The position numbers and the translations under genes are program-made. Below are positions 1 through 8,434 of a DNA stretch of 64,000 bases, in pieces. Origin of the DNA: Kibdelosporangium banguiense (GTDB lineage: Bacteria; Actinomycetota; Actinomycetes; Mycobacteriales; Pseudonocardiaceae); NCBI RefSeq assembly GCF_017876405.1, contig NZ_JAGINW010000001.1, positions 558,001-622,000 of the forward strand. The letters are read 5' to 3'. The notes under the pieces were generated by a model. That model worked only from the letters and a program-made list of their open reading frames with translations. It was not told the origin of the DNA and searched no databases. Every line of letters begins with the position of its first letter. Position 1 is the stretch's first letter.

Positions 1-1992
1 CTGCAACTGTCCCAACCGAGCAGACGCGGTGGCGAGGTGGCGCAACGAAGTGACCAGGCCGATCTCGTCCCCCTCTCGACGCGTGGCTGCGACGGCGATC
101 CGGTAGACGCTGGCACGTTCGTGGTACCGCCCAGTGCGGCGCAGGAACGTCGTGCACGCCCACGCGAGCTTCCAGGCGTACGTGGCGTGGCCGTTGTCGC
201 CGGCGAAGGTGATCGCTGCCAGCAGTACGGCGTGTTCCTCATTGAACCAGTCCATCGCCTGCGCGTAGGACGCGATGTCCGGCGGCTCGAAACCCGGCGG
301 TGCCACGATCAGCCCACGACGGTTGGGCTGGATGAACTTGTCCGCGTGCGACGCCGCGCACAGGTAGTACTCCAGGAATTTCGCTGCCGCGTTGTCACGC
401 TCGGGGTCGGTCGCGGCGATCTCCGCCGCGTAGGTGCGGAGCAGGTCATGCAGCCGATACCGGCCGGGCAGGTACTCGGTCAGGAGGTTCGCGCTGACGA
501 GCTCCTTGAGTGGTCCCGCTGGACGGCCGGTCAGCGAGCCGCACGCGTGGCGGCTGATGTCCGGACCCGGGTGCAGACCGAGCAACCGGAACAGATGCGC
601 GGCCGCAGGCGTAAGCACGTTGTACGACCACGAGAACACCGATCGGAGGCTGAGGTCGGTGTCGCCGAGATCCAGCGTGTCGAGCCGGTTGCGTTCGTCG
701 CGCAGTTCAGCCACCAGGCTGCTGATCGGCTGGTCGGACTGCGCCGCGATGCTCAACGCGAGCGGCAGACGCGCGCAGAGGTCCAATAGTTGAGCCGTCG
801 CTTCCGGTTCGGCGTCGAGCCGGTCCCGGCCGACCCGCTCGGCGAGCAGGTCCATCGCGTCGGCCGCCGGCAGGACGTCGAGAGCGATCCGGCGGGCGCC
901 CTCCCGGACGATCAGGCCGTCGAGCCGGTTGCGGCTCGTGATGATGACCAGGCAGGTCGGGCTGCCCGGCAGCAACGGCCGGATCTGCTCGGCGGTGCGG
1001 GCATTGTCCAGCACGATCAGGACCCGCCGGTCGGCCAACAGGGTCCGGTAGAGCGCCGCCTTGGCCTCGACTCCCGCCGGGCTCTCGTTCAGAGCCACCC
1101 CGAGGGCCTGCAGGAACCCGTGCAGGGCCTGGTCGGGATCCATCGGCTCGCCGGGGTCGAACCCGCGCAGGTTGACGTGCAGCTGGCCGTCTGGGAATCG
1201 GTCTTTGACCTGGTGGGCCCATTGCATGGCCAGCGTCGTCTTGCCGATCCCGGCGGTGCCGTCGATCGCCGTGATGACCACCGTGCCGGTGTCGGCCAGG
1301 GACGCCGTCAGCCCGGCGATCTCGGCTTCGCGCCCGACGAACTGTGGCGAGCGCATCGGCAACTGGCGCGGCACCGACCGGTCCGGCGGCGGCGCCACCG
1401 TTTGCGCAGGCTGGGCGCCGGTGGCCGGAAAAGAGAGCCACGCCGTCGTGTCGACTTCCTTGGCGCTGATCTGGATCCGGTGGTAGTCGGCGGCGACACT
1501 GCTGTGCCAGACGACCTCGTCGAAAAACCACTGGGATGTGATCACCGCGAGTGGCTCGTCGGTCGACGACATGACCTCCCGGAAGGTCTGCGAGTCGCCG
1601 AGCCGGAACGCCAGGTTGACCGCGCGGCCGACCACCCCGTGTGAGTCGTAGTGGATCTCGCCCGCGTGCAGCGCCATCCGCAGCCTGATCTGCTCTTCGG
1701 CTCGGTGGCCGGCGTTGTGGTCCCGCAACGCGGCCACCAGTGCCGGCGGCAGTTTCTCGACGAAAACGCCCTTGGCGGTGGCCGGCTCGACGATGATCAG
1801 GACACCGTCGCCGCGGTCCTCCTTGTAAGAAGAAGCCCATGAAATCCCGGCCGCTGTGAAGGAATTCTTCACAAGCGAATAGAGGCCGTCCCGCACGGCC
1901 ATCTGGTGGTGGTGTGTCCGGCGAAGGTCCCCGAACCCCGCCACGTCCAGTACGAGGATCGTTCGATGCACAGCCGGCCCCGGTGGCGTCAT
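1..1992 (-). CDS. STAND (NB-ARC) ATPase with N-terminal nucleotide-cyclase-like domain, 3' end cut by window edge
   Basis: An unbroken frame of 664 codons runs off the left edge, so the C-terminus is missing. The first ~190 residues resemble a class III nucleotide cyclase domain: ILVLDVAGFGDL with the first metal-type Asp, YKEDRGDGVLIIV with the second, and GRAVNLAFRL matching the family's GxxVNxAxRL signature. An NB-ARC-type ATPase follows, with Walker A GTAGIGKTT and hydrophobic strand VLIVLDNAR, then a winged-helix-like stretch (YRLHDLLRTYAAE). Such proteins are signalling or transcription switches in actinobacteria; there is no OmpR/BTAD DNA-binding domain at the N-terminus as in AfsR. 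ATG at 1992 is the first start in frame; GTG at 1971 is an alternative and no good ribosome site marks either. It lies 27 bp downstream of the phosphodiesterase-like gene and is probably co-transcribed. Whether the cyclase domain is active is unknown. Confidence 0.8.
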   Translation of the reverse strand, partial: MTPPGPAVHRTILVLDVAGFGDLRRTHHHQMAVRDGLYSLVKNSFTAAGISWASSYKEDRGDGVLIIVEPATAKGVFVEKLPPALVAALRDHNAGHRAEEQIRLRMALHAGEIHYDSHGVVGRAVNLAFRLGDSQTFREVMSSTDEPLAVITSQWFFDEVVWHSSVAADYHRIQISAKEVDTTAWLSFPATGAQPAQTVAPPPDRSVPRQLPMRSPQFVGREAEIAGLTASLADTGTVVITAIDGTAGIGKTTLAMQWAHQVKDRFPDGQLHVNLRGFDPGEPMDPDQALHGFLQALGVALNESPAGVEAKAALYRTLLADRRVLIVLDNARTAEQIRPLLPGSPTCLVIITSRNRLDGLIVREGARRIALDVLPAADAMDLLAERVGRDRLDAEPEATAQLLDLCARLPLALSIAAQSDQPISSLVAELRDERNRLDTLDLGDTDLSLRSVFSWSYNVLTPAAAHLFRLLGLHPGPDISRHACGSLTGRPAGPLKELVSANLLTEYLPGRYRLHDLLRTYAAEIAATDPERDNAAAKFLEYYLCAASHADKFIQPNRRGLIVAPPGFEPPDIASYAQAMDWFNEEHAVLLAAITFAGDNGHATYAWKLAWACTTFLRRTGRYHERASVYRIAVAATRREGDEIGLVTSLRHLATASARLGQLQ

Positions 1993-2019
1993 CAATGAGC
2001 CAGCATGCCAGGTGGGACG

Positions 2020-2787
2020 CTAAACCGTGTAAGCGTCGCCGTTCTCCACCAGTCTGCAATCACCGTCGAAGGCCGCCTGGGCCTCCGCGAGGACCGCCCC
2101 CCGGTCGGTCCACGGCAGTACGTGCGTGATGAGCAGCTTGGACACCCCGGCGCGGCTGGCCAGCTCGCCGGCTTGCTGGCCGGACAGGTGCATGTCTGCC
2201 GGACGGTCAGGGTGGTGCGTCCACGAGGCCTCCGCGAGTAGCAGGTCCGCGCCGTCGGCCAGCTTGTCCAACGCGTCGCACGGGCCGCTGTCACCGGTGT
2301 AGACGAGCGTGCGGCCGCCATGGGTGACACGGAAGCCGTACGCCTCGCATGGATGCGACACGGGGAGGGCGGTCACCTCGAAGGGCCCGATCTGGAACGT
2401 CCCGGGCCCCAGCGGCTGGAAGTCGAAGGTGTCTGTGAGGTCCGTATCGGCGAGCTCGTCCGGGTCCGGTGCGTAGGCCCTCGCGAACCGTTCTGGCGCA
2501 TCCTTGGGGCCGTAGACGGGCAACCGGAGGGCACCACGCTGCGCCGCAGCCGGGTGGTACCTCCGGAAGACCGTCAGCGCGGTGACGTCGGCGCAGTGGT
2601 CAGGATGCAGATGCGACAGCAGCAGAGCGCCGAGCAGGAACGGATCGCAGTAACACTGCAGCTCGGCCAGCGTGCCGTTGCCGAGATCCATCGCCATCAG
2701 AAAATCGTCGGCCTCGACCAAGTAGCCCGAGGCGGGCGACGTCGGCCCGGGAACGCTGCCCGAACAGCCCAGCACGGTCAACAACAC
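2020..2787 (-). CDS. MBL-fold metallo-hydrolase, Rv1339-type cyclic nucleotide phosphodiesterase-like
   Basis: 255 residues of metallo-beta-lactamase fold. The metal-binding HLHPDH motif is at residues 59-64 and a second histidine region is SHPCEAYGF; VYTGDSGPCD supplies the later Asp and LLITHVLPW the last His. The family includes RNase Z-like and cyclic-nucleotide phosphodiesterase enzymes. Position immediately downstream of murI matches M. tuberculosis Rv1338-Rv1339, and Rv1339 has been reported to hydrolyse cAMP, so a cytosolic cAMP phosphodiesterase is the best guess. It is the last conserved gene of the large minus-strand block, followed at 27 bp by a protein with a cyclase-like domain. 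Substrate is inferred, not shown. Confidence 0.85.
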   Translation of the reverse strand: MLLTVLGCSGSVPGPTSPASGYLVEADDFLMAMDLGNGTLAELQCYCDPFLLGALLLSHLHPDHCADVTALTVFRRYHPAAAQRGALRLPVYGPKDAPERFARAYAPDPDELADTDLTDTFDFQPLGPGTFQIGPFEVTALPVSHPCEAYGFRVTHGGRTLVYTGDSGPCDALDKLADGADLLLAEASWTHHPDRPADMHLSGQQAGELASRAGVSKLLITHVLPWTDRGAVLAEAQAAFDGDCRLVENGDAYTV

Positions 2788-2823
2788 GCCGCAAAGCGTT
2801 ACATACCACGTGCCAACAAGAGG

Positions 2824-3627
2824 TCAATTTCGCACCAACGGCCTAACTCCGGCCACTTCCAGCCCAAGGAAACGCCTGGCCAGGCGGTGGAAGGGGGCGA
2901 CTGGACCGGTGGCTAGAAATTCGTGCCGCGGCTCGTCGCCCGCCTCCCGCAGCAGGTCCCGCTCGGTCAGTACGCGGACCACGTCCTTGGCCGTCTCCTC
3001 GGCGCTGGAGACCTGCGTGACGTTCTCGCCCATCACGATCTGCAGGACACCCGTCAGCAACGGATAGTGCGTGCAACCAAGGACCAGCGTGTCGACGTCG
3101 GCGCGCTGCAACGGTTCGAGGTAGCTCTGCGCCAGACCGAGGACCTGGCGCCCTGAAGTGACCCCCCGCTCGACGAACTCGGCGAACCGAGGGCACGGCG
3201 CGGCGGTGACGGTCACATCCTTGGCCGCGGCGAACGCGTCCTGGTACGCGCCGGACCTGATCGTGCCGATCGTGCCAATCACTCCGATACGGCCGGTCCT
3301 CGTGGTGGCGACCGCGCGGCGCACCGCTGGCAGGACCACCTCGACGACCGGGATGGAATAGCGCTCCCGCGCGTCGCGCAGACACGCTGACGAAGCCGTG
3401 TTGCAGGCGATCACCAGCATCTTCACGCCGCTGTCGGCCAGTTCGTCCATGATCGCCAGCGAGTGCGCCCGGACATCAGCTATGGGCAGCGGACCGTACG
3501 GCGTACGTTCGGTGTCGCCGACGTAACGGAGTTTCTCGGCGGGAAGCTGGTCCCGGATGGCGCGGGCCACGGTGAGTCCGCCGACCCCGGAGTCGAACAC
3601 CCCGATCGGCGCGTCGGCGGAGATCAA
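2824..3627 (-). CDS. murI: glutamate racemase
   Basis: Interconverts L- and D-glutamate to supply D-Glu for peptidoglycan. 267 residues, normal for the family. The N-terminal [13 protein letters not shown] signature is followed by the two catalytic cysteines, C75 in ACNTASSA and C185 in GCTHYPLL. The start is chosen as TTG at 3627: it overlaps the stop of the upstream rhomboid as TTGA and begins just before the conserved IGVFDSG. An in-frame ATG at 3693 would give 22 extra residues lying inside the rhomboid gene and not found in the family. Translational coupling to the rhomboid is therefore likely. Gene order rhomboid-murI-Rv1339-like is conserved in Mycobacterium. Confidence 0.96.
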   Translation of the reverse strand: MISADAPIGVFDSGVGGLTVARAIRDQLPAEKLRYVGDTERTPYGPLPIADVRAHSLAIMDELADSGVKMLVIACNTASSACLRDARERYSIPVVEVVLPAVRRAVATTRTGRIGVIGTIGTIRSGAYQDAFAAAKDVTVTAAPCPRFAEFVERGVTSGRQVLGLAQSYLEPLQRADVDTLVLGCTHYPLLTGVLQIVMGENVTQVSSAEETAKDVVRVLTERDLLREAGDEPRHEFLATGPVAPFHRLARRFLGLEVAGVRPLVRN

Positions 3628-4271
3628 GCCGGCAACTCCGGGAGCGTCGGGTTCGCGGCCGCCTTGACCCGGGTGGCCCTTGAGGTGAGCCATGCGGTCA
3701 GCACGCCGGCCAGCGCCCCGAACAGGTGTCCCTGCCAGGAGATCCCCGGGTCACCAGGCAGCACGCCCAGCAGGGTGCTGCCCCAGTACAGGAACAACAC
3801 GAAAGCCACCGCGAGCTGTTTGAGGCTCTTGTTGAAGATCCCGCGGACCAGCAGGAACGCCAACCACCCGAATGCGATCCCGGACGCGCCGACGGTGATC
3901 ACGCCGGACGGCGCGGTCAGCCATACGCCCAGACCGCTGACCAGCCAGATGGTCACGGTCACCGCGATCCACTGGCCCAGTCCGCCGGCCATCGCGAGGA
4001 ACCCGAACAACAGGACCGGCAGCGTGTTGCTGAACAGGTGGCCCCAGCCACCGTGCAGCAACGGCGCCCAGATCACACCGTCGAGCCCGGACCACGACCT
4101 CGCCACGATCCCCCAGCGATCCAGGTGCACCGGCAGCGCCACGTCGATGAGTTCGATCAGGTACATCAACGCGGTGAAGCCCAGCACCACGAACGCCGCC
4201 TGTTTGGGGTTCGGCGGCACGACCCGGTTCATCGGACCCGGGTCGGCGGGCTTGGCAGGCAGTGTGCTCAC
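3624..4271 (-). CDS. rhomboid family intramembrane serine protease (copy 1)
   Basis: 215 residues with about six membrane segments. Rhomboid hallmarks are present: [10 protein letters not shown] (residues 73-82), catalytic Ser130 in VGASGIAFG and catalytic His182 in GHLFGALAG. The protein would cleave transmembrane substrates within the plane of the membrane; substrates are unknown. It corresponds by position to M. tuberculosis Rv1337, between cysM and murI. A homologous second copy lies 53 bp upstream. Its stop overlaps the TTG start of murI by 4 nt. Confidence 0.92.
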   Translation of the reverse strand: MSTLPAKPADPGPMNRVVPPNPKQAAFVVLGFTALMYLIELIDVALPVHLDRWGIVARSWSGLDGVIWAPLLHGGWGHLFSNTLPVLLFGFLAMAGGLGQWIAVTVTIWLVSGLGVWLTAPSGVITVGASGIAFGWLAFLLVRGIFNKSLKQLAVAFVLFLYWGSTLLGVLPGDPGISWQGHLFGALAGVLTAWLTSRATRVKAAANPTLPELPA

Positions 4272-4324
4272 ACTTCGAGGCTACGTCGCGGCCGGTTGGC
4301 CTGGGATCAGGTGAAACCCCGGAT

Positions 4325-4984
4325 TCACCCGGAAATGGCAGGCGGCCGCGCCGCCTGCCGCAGTGCCCGGCCGACCAGCCAGGCCGCGAGGATGCCGCCG
4401 ATGGCTCCGGAAAGGTGCCCTTCCCAGGAGATGCCCGGCTGGTTGGGCAGCACACCCCAGAGCACGGAACCGTAGACCGCGAAGACCCCGACGGCGATCA
4501 GGATCTGCGGGACACTCCGCACGAACAAGCCGCGGACCAGCAGGAACGTCAGGAATCCGAACACCACGCCGGACGCGCCCAGGTGCACCCCGTCCTGGCC
4601 GACCAGGAACGTGCCGACGCCGCTGGCCAGCCAGATGATAGTGGTGACCCCGAGGAACTGGCCCATCCCGCCGGCCGTGGCCAGCAGGCCCAGCACGAGG
4701 AACGGCACAGCGTTGGCCAGCAGGTGGTCCCAGCCCGCGTGCAGCAACGGCGCCCACAGGATGCCGTCCCACTCGTCGATGTCGCGGGGCCAGATCCCGT
4801 GGTAGTCAAGGGTGTGGCCCAGCACGACGTCCACACCTTCGATCACGAACAGCAAGGCGACAAATCCCACCACCACGAGCAGCGCCTGCAGCGGGTTCGG
4901 CGGGAAGATCCGTTTGGCCGCGGGCACGGGCGGCTTAGGCGGTCTGGGTGGCTCGTCCTGGTTGGGTAATCCGGTGGGGTCCAC
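4325..4984 (-). CDS. rhomboid family intramembrane serine protease (copy 2)
   Basis: 219 residues; paralogue of the next gene downstream, with the same layout: PPNPLQALLVVVGFVAL start of the first membrane segment, HAGWDHLLAN, catalytic Ser138 in LGASGVVFG and His190 in GHLSGAIGG. The N-terminal ~25 residues are Pro-rich and cytosolic. Start is set at GTG 4984; an ATG at 5017 is in frame but would overlap the divergent SMP-30 gene that begins at 5004. Only 19 bp separate the two divergent starts, so one or both mRNAs are probably leaderless. The pair looks like a tandem duplication. Confidence 0.88.
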   Translation of the reverse strand: MDPTGLPNQDEPPRPPKPPVPAAKRIFPPNPLQALLVVVGFVALLFVIEGVDVVLGHTLDYHGIWPRDIDEWDGILWAPLLHAGWDHLLANAVPFLVLGLLATAGGMGQFLGVTTIIWLASGVGTFLVGQDGVHLGASGVVFGFLTFLLVRGLFVRSVPQILIAVGVFAVYGSVLWGVLPNQPGISWEGHLSGAIGGILAAWLVGRALRQAARPPAISG

Positions 4985-5003
4985 AAGATGACAGTATCGG
5001 GCT

Positions 5004-5855
5004 GTGACTCTCGACATCGCGGTTCAGGCGACGGCCAGTCTCGGTGAGGGGCCGACGTGGGACGCCCGCTCGGGCACGCTGATCTGGGTCGACATCCTGG
5101 CTCCGGAGATCCACCGCTGGAACCCGTCGACCGGGGTCAACGAGACCAGCACCGCGCCGCAGCACGTCGGCGCCGCGAAACCGAGGGCAGGCGGCGGGCT
5201 CGTGGTGAACCTCCGCGACGGGGTGGCGATCGTCGATTCCGCAGGTGAATACCGGTGGCTCGTCTATTGGGCCAGGGACAACGTGCGTGGCAACGACGCG
5301 GGTGTCGACGCGGCGGGGCGGCTCTGGGCGGGGACCATGCGCTACGACACGGCCGACGGCGGAGGCTGGCTGGCGCGGGTCGAACCGGACGGCAAGGCGA
5401 GCATGGTGCTCGAAAAAGTGACCATCAGCAACGGCGTTGGCTGGAGCCCGGACAACACCCGGATGTACTTCGCGGACACGCCAACTGGCCTGATCGACGT
5501 GTTCGACTACGACCTGGCGACCGGGGCGGTCACCTCACGGCGCCACCTCGTCGACGTCGCCGGCTCGCCGGACGGTCTGTGCGTCGACGCGGACGGCTGC
5601 ATATGGGTCGCACTGTGGGGCGAAGGTCAGGTCCGCCGCTACACGCCGGACGGCAAGCTGGACCGCACGATCACCGTGCCGGCCAGCCTGACGACCGCGT
5701 GCTGCTTCGGCGGCGCCAATCTGGCCGACCTGTACATCACCACGGCCCGCGTCGGGTTGACCGACGAAGAGCTTGAGCAGCAGCCGCTAGCCGGGTCGGT
5801 CTTTGTCGTGCCTGATGTAGGCACAGGAATGCCGTCAACCGTTTTCGCAGGTTGA
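5004..5855 (+). CDS. SMP-30/gluconolactonase/LRE family protein
   Basis: 283-residue six-bladed propeller of the SMP-30 family, which hydrolyses sugar lactones or related esters with a divalent metal. Family signatures: SLGEGPTWDARSGTLIWVDI with the metal-ligand Glu, ISNGVGWSPDN with the Asn ligand, and SPDGLCVDADG with the Asp. GTG start at 5004 follows a bare ACAGTATCGG stretch without a ribosome site, suggesting a leaderless transcript. It points against its neighbours and sits inside an otherwise minus-strand block that is conserved without it in Mycobacterium, so it looks like an insertion. Substrate cannot be told. Confidence 0.88.
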   Translation: MTLDIAVQATASLGEGPTWDARSGTLIWVDILAPEIHRWNPSTGVNETSTAPQHVGAAKPRAGGGLVVNLRDGVAIVDSAGEYRWLVYWARDNVRGNDAGVDAAGRLWAGTMRYDTADGGGWLARVEPDGKASMVLEKVTISNGVGWSPDNTRMYFADTPTGLIDVFDYDLATGAVTSRRHLVDVAGSPDGLCVDADGCIWVALWGEGQVRRYTPDGKLDRTITVPASLTTACCFGGANLADLYITTARVGLTDEELEQQPLAGSVFVVPDVGTGMPSTVFAG

Positions 5856-5859
5856 CGGC
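5831..5859. terminator. 10-bp perfect hairpin between convergent SMP-30 gene and cysM
   Basis: GCCGTCAACC (5831-5840) and GGTTGACGGC (5850-5859) pair perfectly around a 9-nt loop GTTTTCGCA. The right arm contains the SMP-30 stop codon. There is no U-tract on either strand, but the position at the meeting point of convergent genes suggests a terminator for one or both. Confidence 0.6.
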
Positions 5860-5878
5860 CCTGGCTCAATAATTGCGC

Positions 5879-6832
<954 letters not shown>

Positions 6833-7105
6833 TCAGCCGCCGGCGACGGCGGGCAGGATCGTCACCGTGTCGCCGTCGGACACCTTCGCCTCGAGGCCGC
6901 CGGCGAACCGGACGTCCTCGTCGTTGACGTAGACGTTCACGAACCGGTGCAGGGTGCCTTCCTTGACCAGTCGGGTCTTGAGGCCCCCGTGGCGAGCCTC
7001 CAGGTCGTCGATGATCTCGGCGACGGTCGCGCCGGTCGCCTCGACGGCCTTCTCGCCACCGGTGTGCGTGCGCAGGATCGTGGGAATGGAAACGGTCACA
7101 GCCAT
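6833..7105 (-). CDS. cysO: sulfur carrier protein CysO (MoaD/ThiS-like)
   Basis: 90-residue ubiquitin-fold protein ending in the Gly-Gly tail (ILPAVAGG) that is converted to a thiocarboxylate and carries sulfur to CysM. Body motifs such as FVNVYVNDEDVRF and SDGDTVTILPAVAGG are typical of MoaD/CysO. ATG at 7105 is chosen over an ATG ten codons upstream because GGAGG sits 6 nt before it. It lies between cysM and mec, whose product trims the cysteine adduct off the tail. The extra start would only add ten residues before the conserved beta strand. Confidence 0.96.
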   Translation of the reverse strand: MAVTVSIPTILRTHTGGEKAVEATGATVAEIIDDLEARHGGLKTRLVKEGTLHRFVNVYVNDEDVRFAGGLEAKVSDGDTVTILPAVAGG

Positions 7106-7156
7106 GGGTAACCTCCGGCTCTGGGATTCGGACACAATGCGGAACGGGGACTCGGC

Positions 7157-7609
7157 TCAGGAGTCGGGGACGTCGTCCGCCCCCGTGTGCGAGAACAGGT
7201 ACGACTCGACGACCTCGACCGGCTCCTCGGTCACCTGGCCGTCGACGATCCGAAAGGACCGCAGTTCGTACTGTTCCGGGTGTCTGGTGGAGACCAGGAC
7301 GTAGTGCGCCTCGGGCTCGCTGGCCAGGTTGATGTCCGTGCGCGACGGGTAAGCCTCGGTCGCGGTGTGCGAGTGGTAGATCACCGCAGGCACCTCGTCG
7401 TTGCGGTCCATCTCCCGCCAGAGCCGGAAGTGCTCACCGGAGTCGAACTCGTAGAAGGTGGGCGACCGGGCGGCGTTGGTCATCGGCACGAACCGTTCCG
7501 GACGGTCGGTGCCTTCCGGCCCGGCGATCACTCCACAGGCCTCGTCCGGGTGGTCGCGCCTGGCGTGGGCCACCATCTCGTCCACGAGGTCTCGGCGGAT
7601 CTGCAACAC
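7157..7609 (-). CDS. mec: JAMM metalloprotease Mec (CysO-cysteine peptidase)
   Basis: 150-residue zinc protease of the Mov34/JAMM superfamily. The motif H-x-H-x7-S-x2-D is complete: H79, H81, S89 and D92 in the stretch beginning IYHSHTATEAYPSRTD, with an upstream Glu in DEACGVI. In M. tuberculosis Mec removes cysteine from the CysO-cysteine adduct. The gene is first of the mec-cysO-cysM trio; the 51-bp gap to cysO holds the cysO ribosome site. Upstream, 58 bp separate it from the unknown 176-residue gene, and that gap could hold a promoter. Confidence 0.95.
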   Translation of the reverse strand: MLQIRRDLVDEMVAHARRDHPDEACGVIAGPEGTDRPERFVPMTNAARSPTFYEFDSGEHFRLWREMDRNDEVPAVIYHSHTATEAYPSRTDINLASEPEAHYVLVSTRHPEQYELRSFRIVDGQVTEEPVEVVESYLFSHTGADDVPDS

Positions 7610-7667
7610 GGCTCCATCCTAAAGGCTGGATCGGGCGTTCCCACGCCGTGAGATGGGCCACCAGCTG

Positions 7668-8198
7668 CTAGTCGTACTGGGCCAGCGCCTCCCGCACCGA
7701 TCCAGGCAGCCCTGGCTCAGCCGGCGGCGCATCACCGGGGGCATTGAGTTTCGCGCTGATCAGCGGCCTCAGCCATTTCTCGGTCAGCACTTGCTGCGCC
7801 GCCAAGCTGATCGTGCCGACCCGCTCCGCGATGGGCGAGATCTCGGTGGCTCCCCGACGTGGACTCAGCATCAGGCGCACGTGAATCAGGGCGATGAAGA
7901 GGTCGTCGAAGTGCGATTGATCGCACCCAGGTTCACACTGGTGCTCCCAGCGGTCCAGCACACGGGTCACGGCGGCGAGGACCTCCGCCTGCATCGCGCT
8001 TTCATGCCGTTCCCGGAAATCCGCAGCGGCCTGTGTGTCCGGCGACACTGGCGCAAACAGCGCAGCACGCGCGCTGGGACCGCCGACGGGACTGCACCGG
8101 GCCCACCAGCCCAACGACCTGATCGGCCGAGCTGGGCCACCCCGCAGTGTCTCGGCCAGCAGCTGAACGCTCTCTTGAAGGATCTTCTCGTTGCTCAT
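7668..8198 (-). CDS. hypothetical protein coupled to ClpS-like gene
   Basis: 176 residues that I do not recognise. No signal peptide or membrane segment; mostly helical in appearance, with a Cys/His-containing stretch EHQCEPGCDQSHFDDLF near residues 84-100 that could bind a metal, followed by a hydrophobic helix IALIHVRLML. The ATG at 8198 overlaps the stop of the ClpS-like gene by 4 nt (ATGA), so the two are almost certainly translated together. It has no counterpart between Rv1333 and Rv1334 in the M. tuberculosis order. A role together with the ClpS-like protein is an inference from coupling only. Confidence 0.75.
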   Translation of the reverse strand: MSNEKILQESVQLLAETLRGGPARPIRSLGWWARCSPVGGPSARAALFAPVSPDTQAAADFRERHESAMQAEVLAAVTRVLDRWEHQCEPGCDQSHFDDLFIALIHVRLMLSPRRGATEISPIAERVGTISLAAQQVLTEKWLRPLISAKLNAPGDAPPAEPGLPGSVREALAQYD

Positions 8199-8434
8199 GC
8201 CGGGATCACTCCGCCGTGCAAACCAAAGACCTGCATCCGCGCGGCCATCATCTCGGCCTGTTCCCGGTCCTCAAGAACGGCTATTTCCGCAACGCCCCGT
8301 TCATGCACTTCATGAGGAAGATCAAGCGCCTTGCCGATCGACATACCGATCAACCGGTGCAACACGAACGCCACTGTGGCCACAGTATTGATGTCGTCAT
8401 CCCATAACACCACGCGCCAGCCCCCACTACTCAT
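8195..8434 (-). CDS. second ClpS-like adaptor protein (paralogue)
   Basis: 79 residues aligned with ClpS: WRVVLWDDDINTVATVAFVL matches the substrate-pocket strand (canonical VNDDxTPMxFV), and EVHERGVAEIAVL matches the conserved helix containing the binding-pocket His. The canonical Asn of NDD is replaced by Asp here. It has no N-terminal extension, starting directly at the fold. It lies in the same operon as the canonical clpS at 10004-10291 and overlaps both neighbours by 4 nt (P1 peptidase upstream, unknown gene downstream). It may be an adaptor for a different class of substrate or a ClpS competitor; function is unproven. Confidence 0.85.
   Translation of the reverse strand: MSSGGWRVVLWDDDINTVATVAFVLHRLIGMSIGKALDLPHEVHERGVAEIAVLEDREQAEMMAARMQVFGLHGGVIPA

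Noticed and set aside
707..2059. A 450-codon minus-strand frame in the STAND region
   Set aside because: It is one frame off the real gene; only the frame starting at 1992 gives cyclase-like and Walker motifs.
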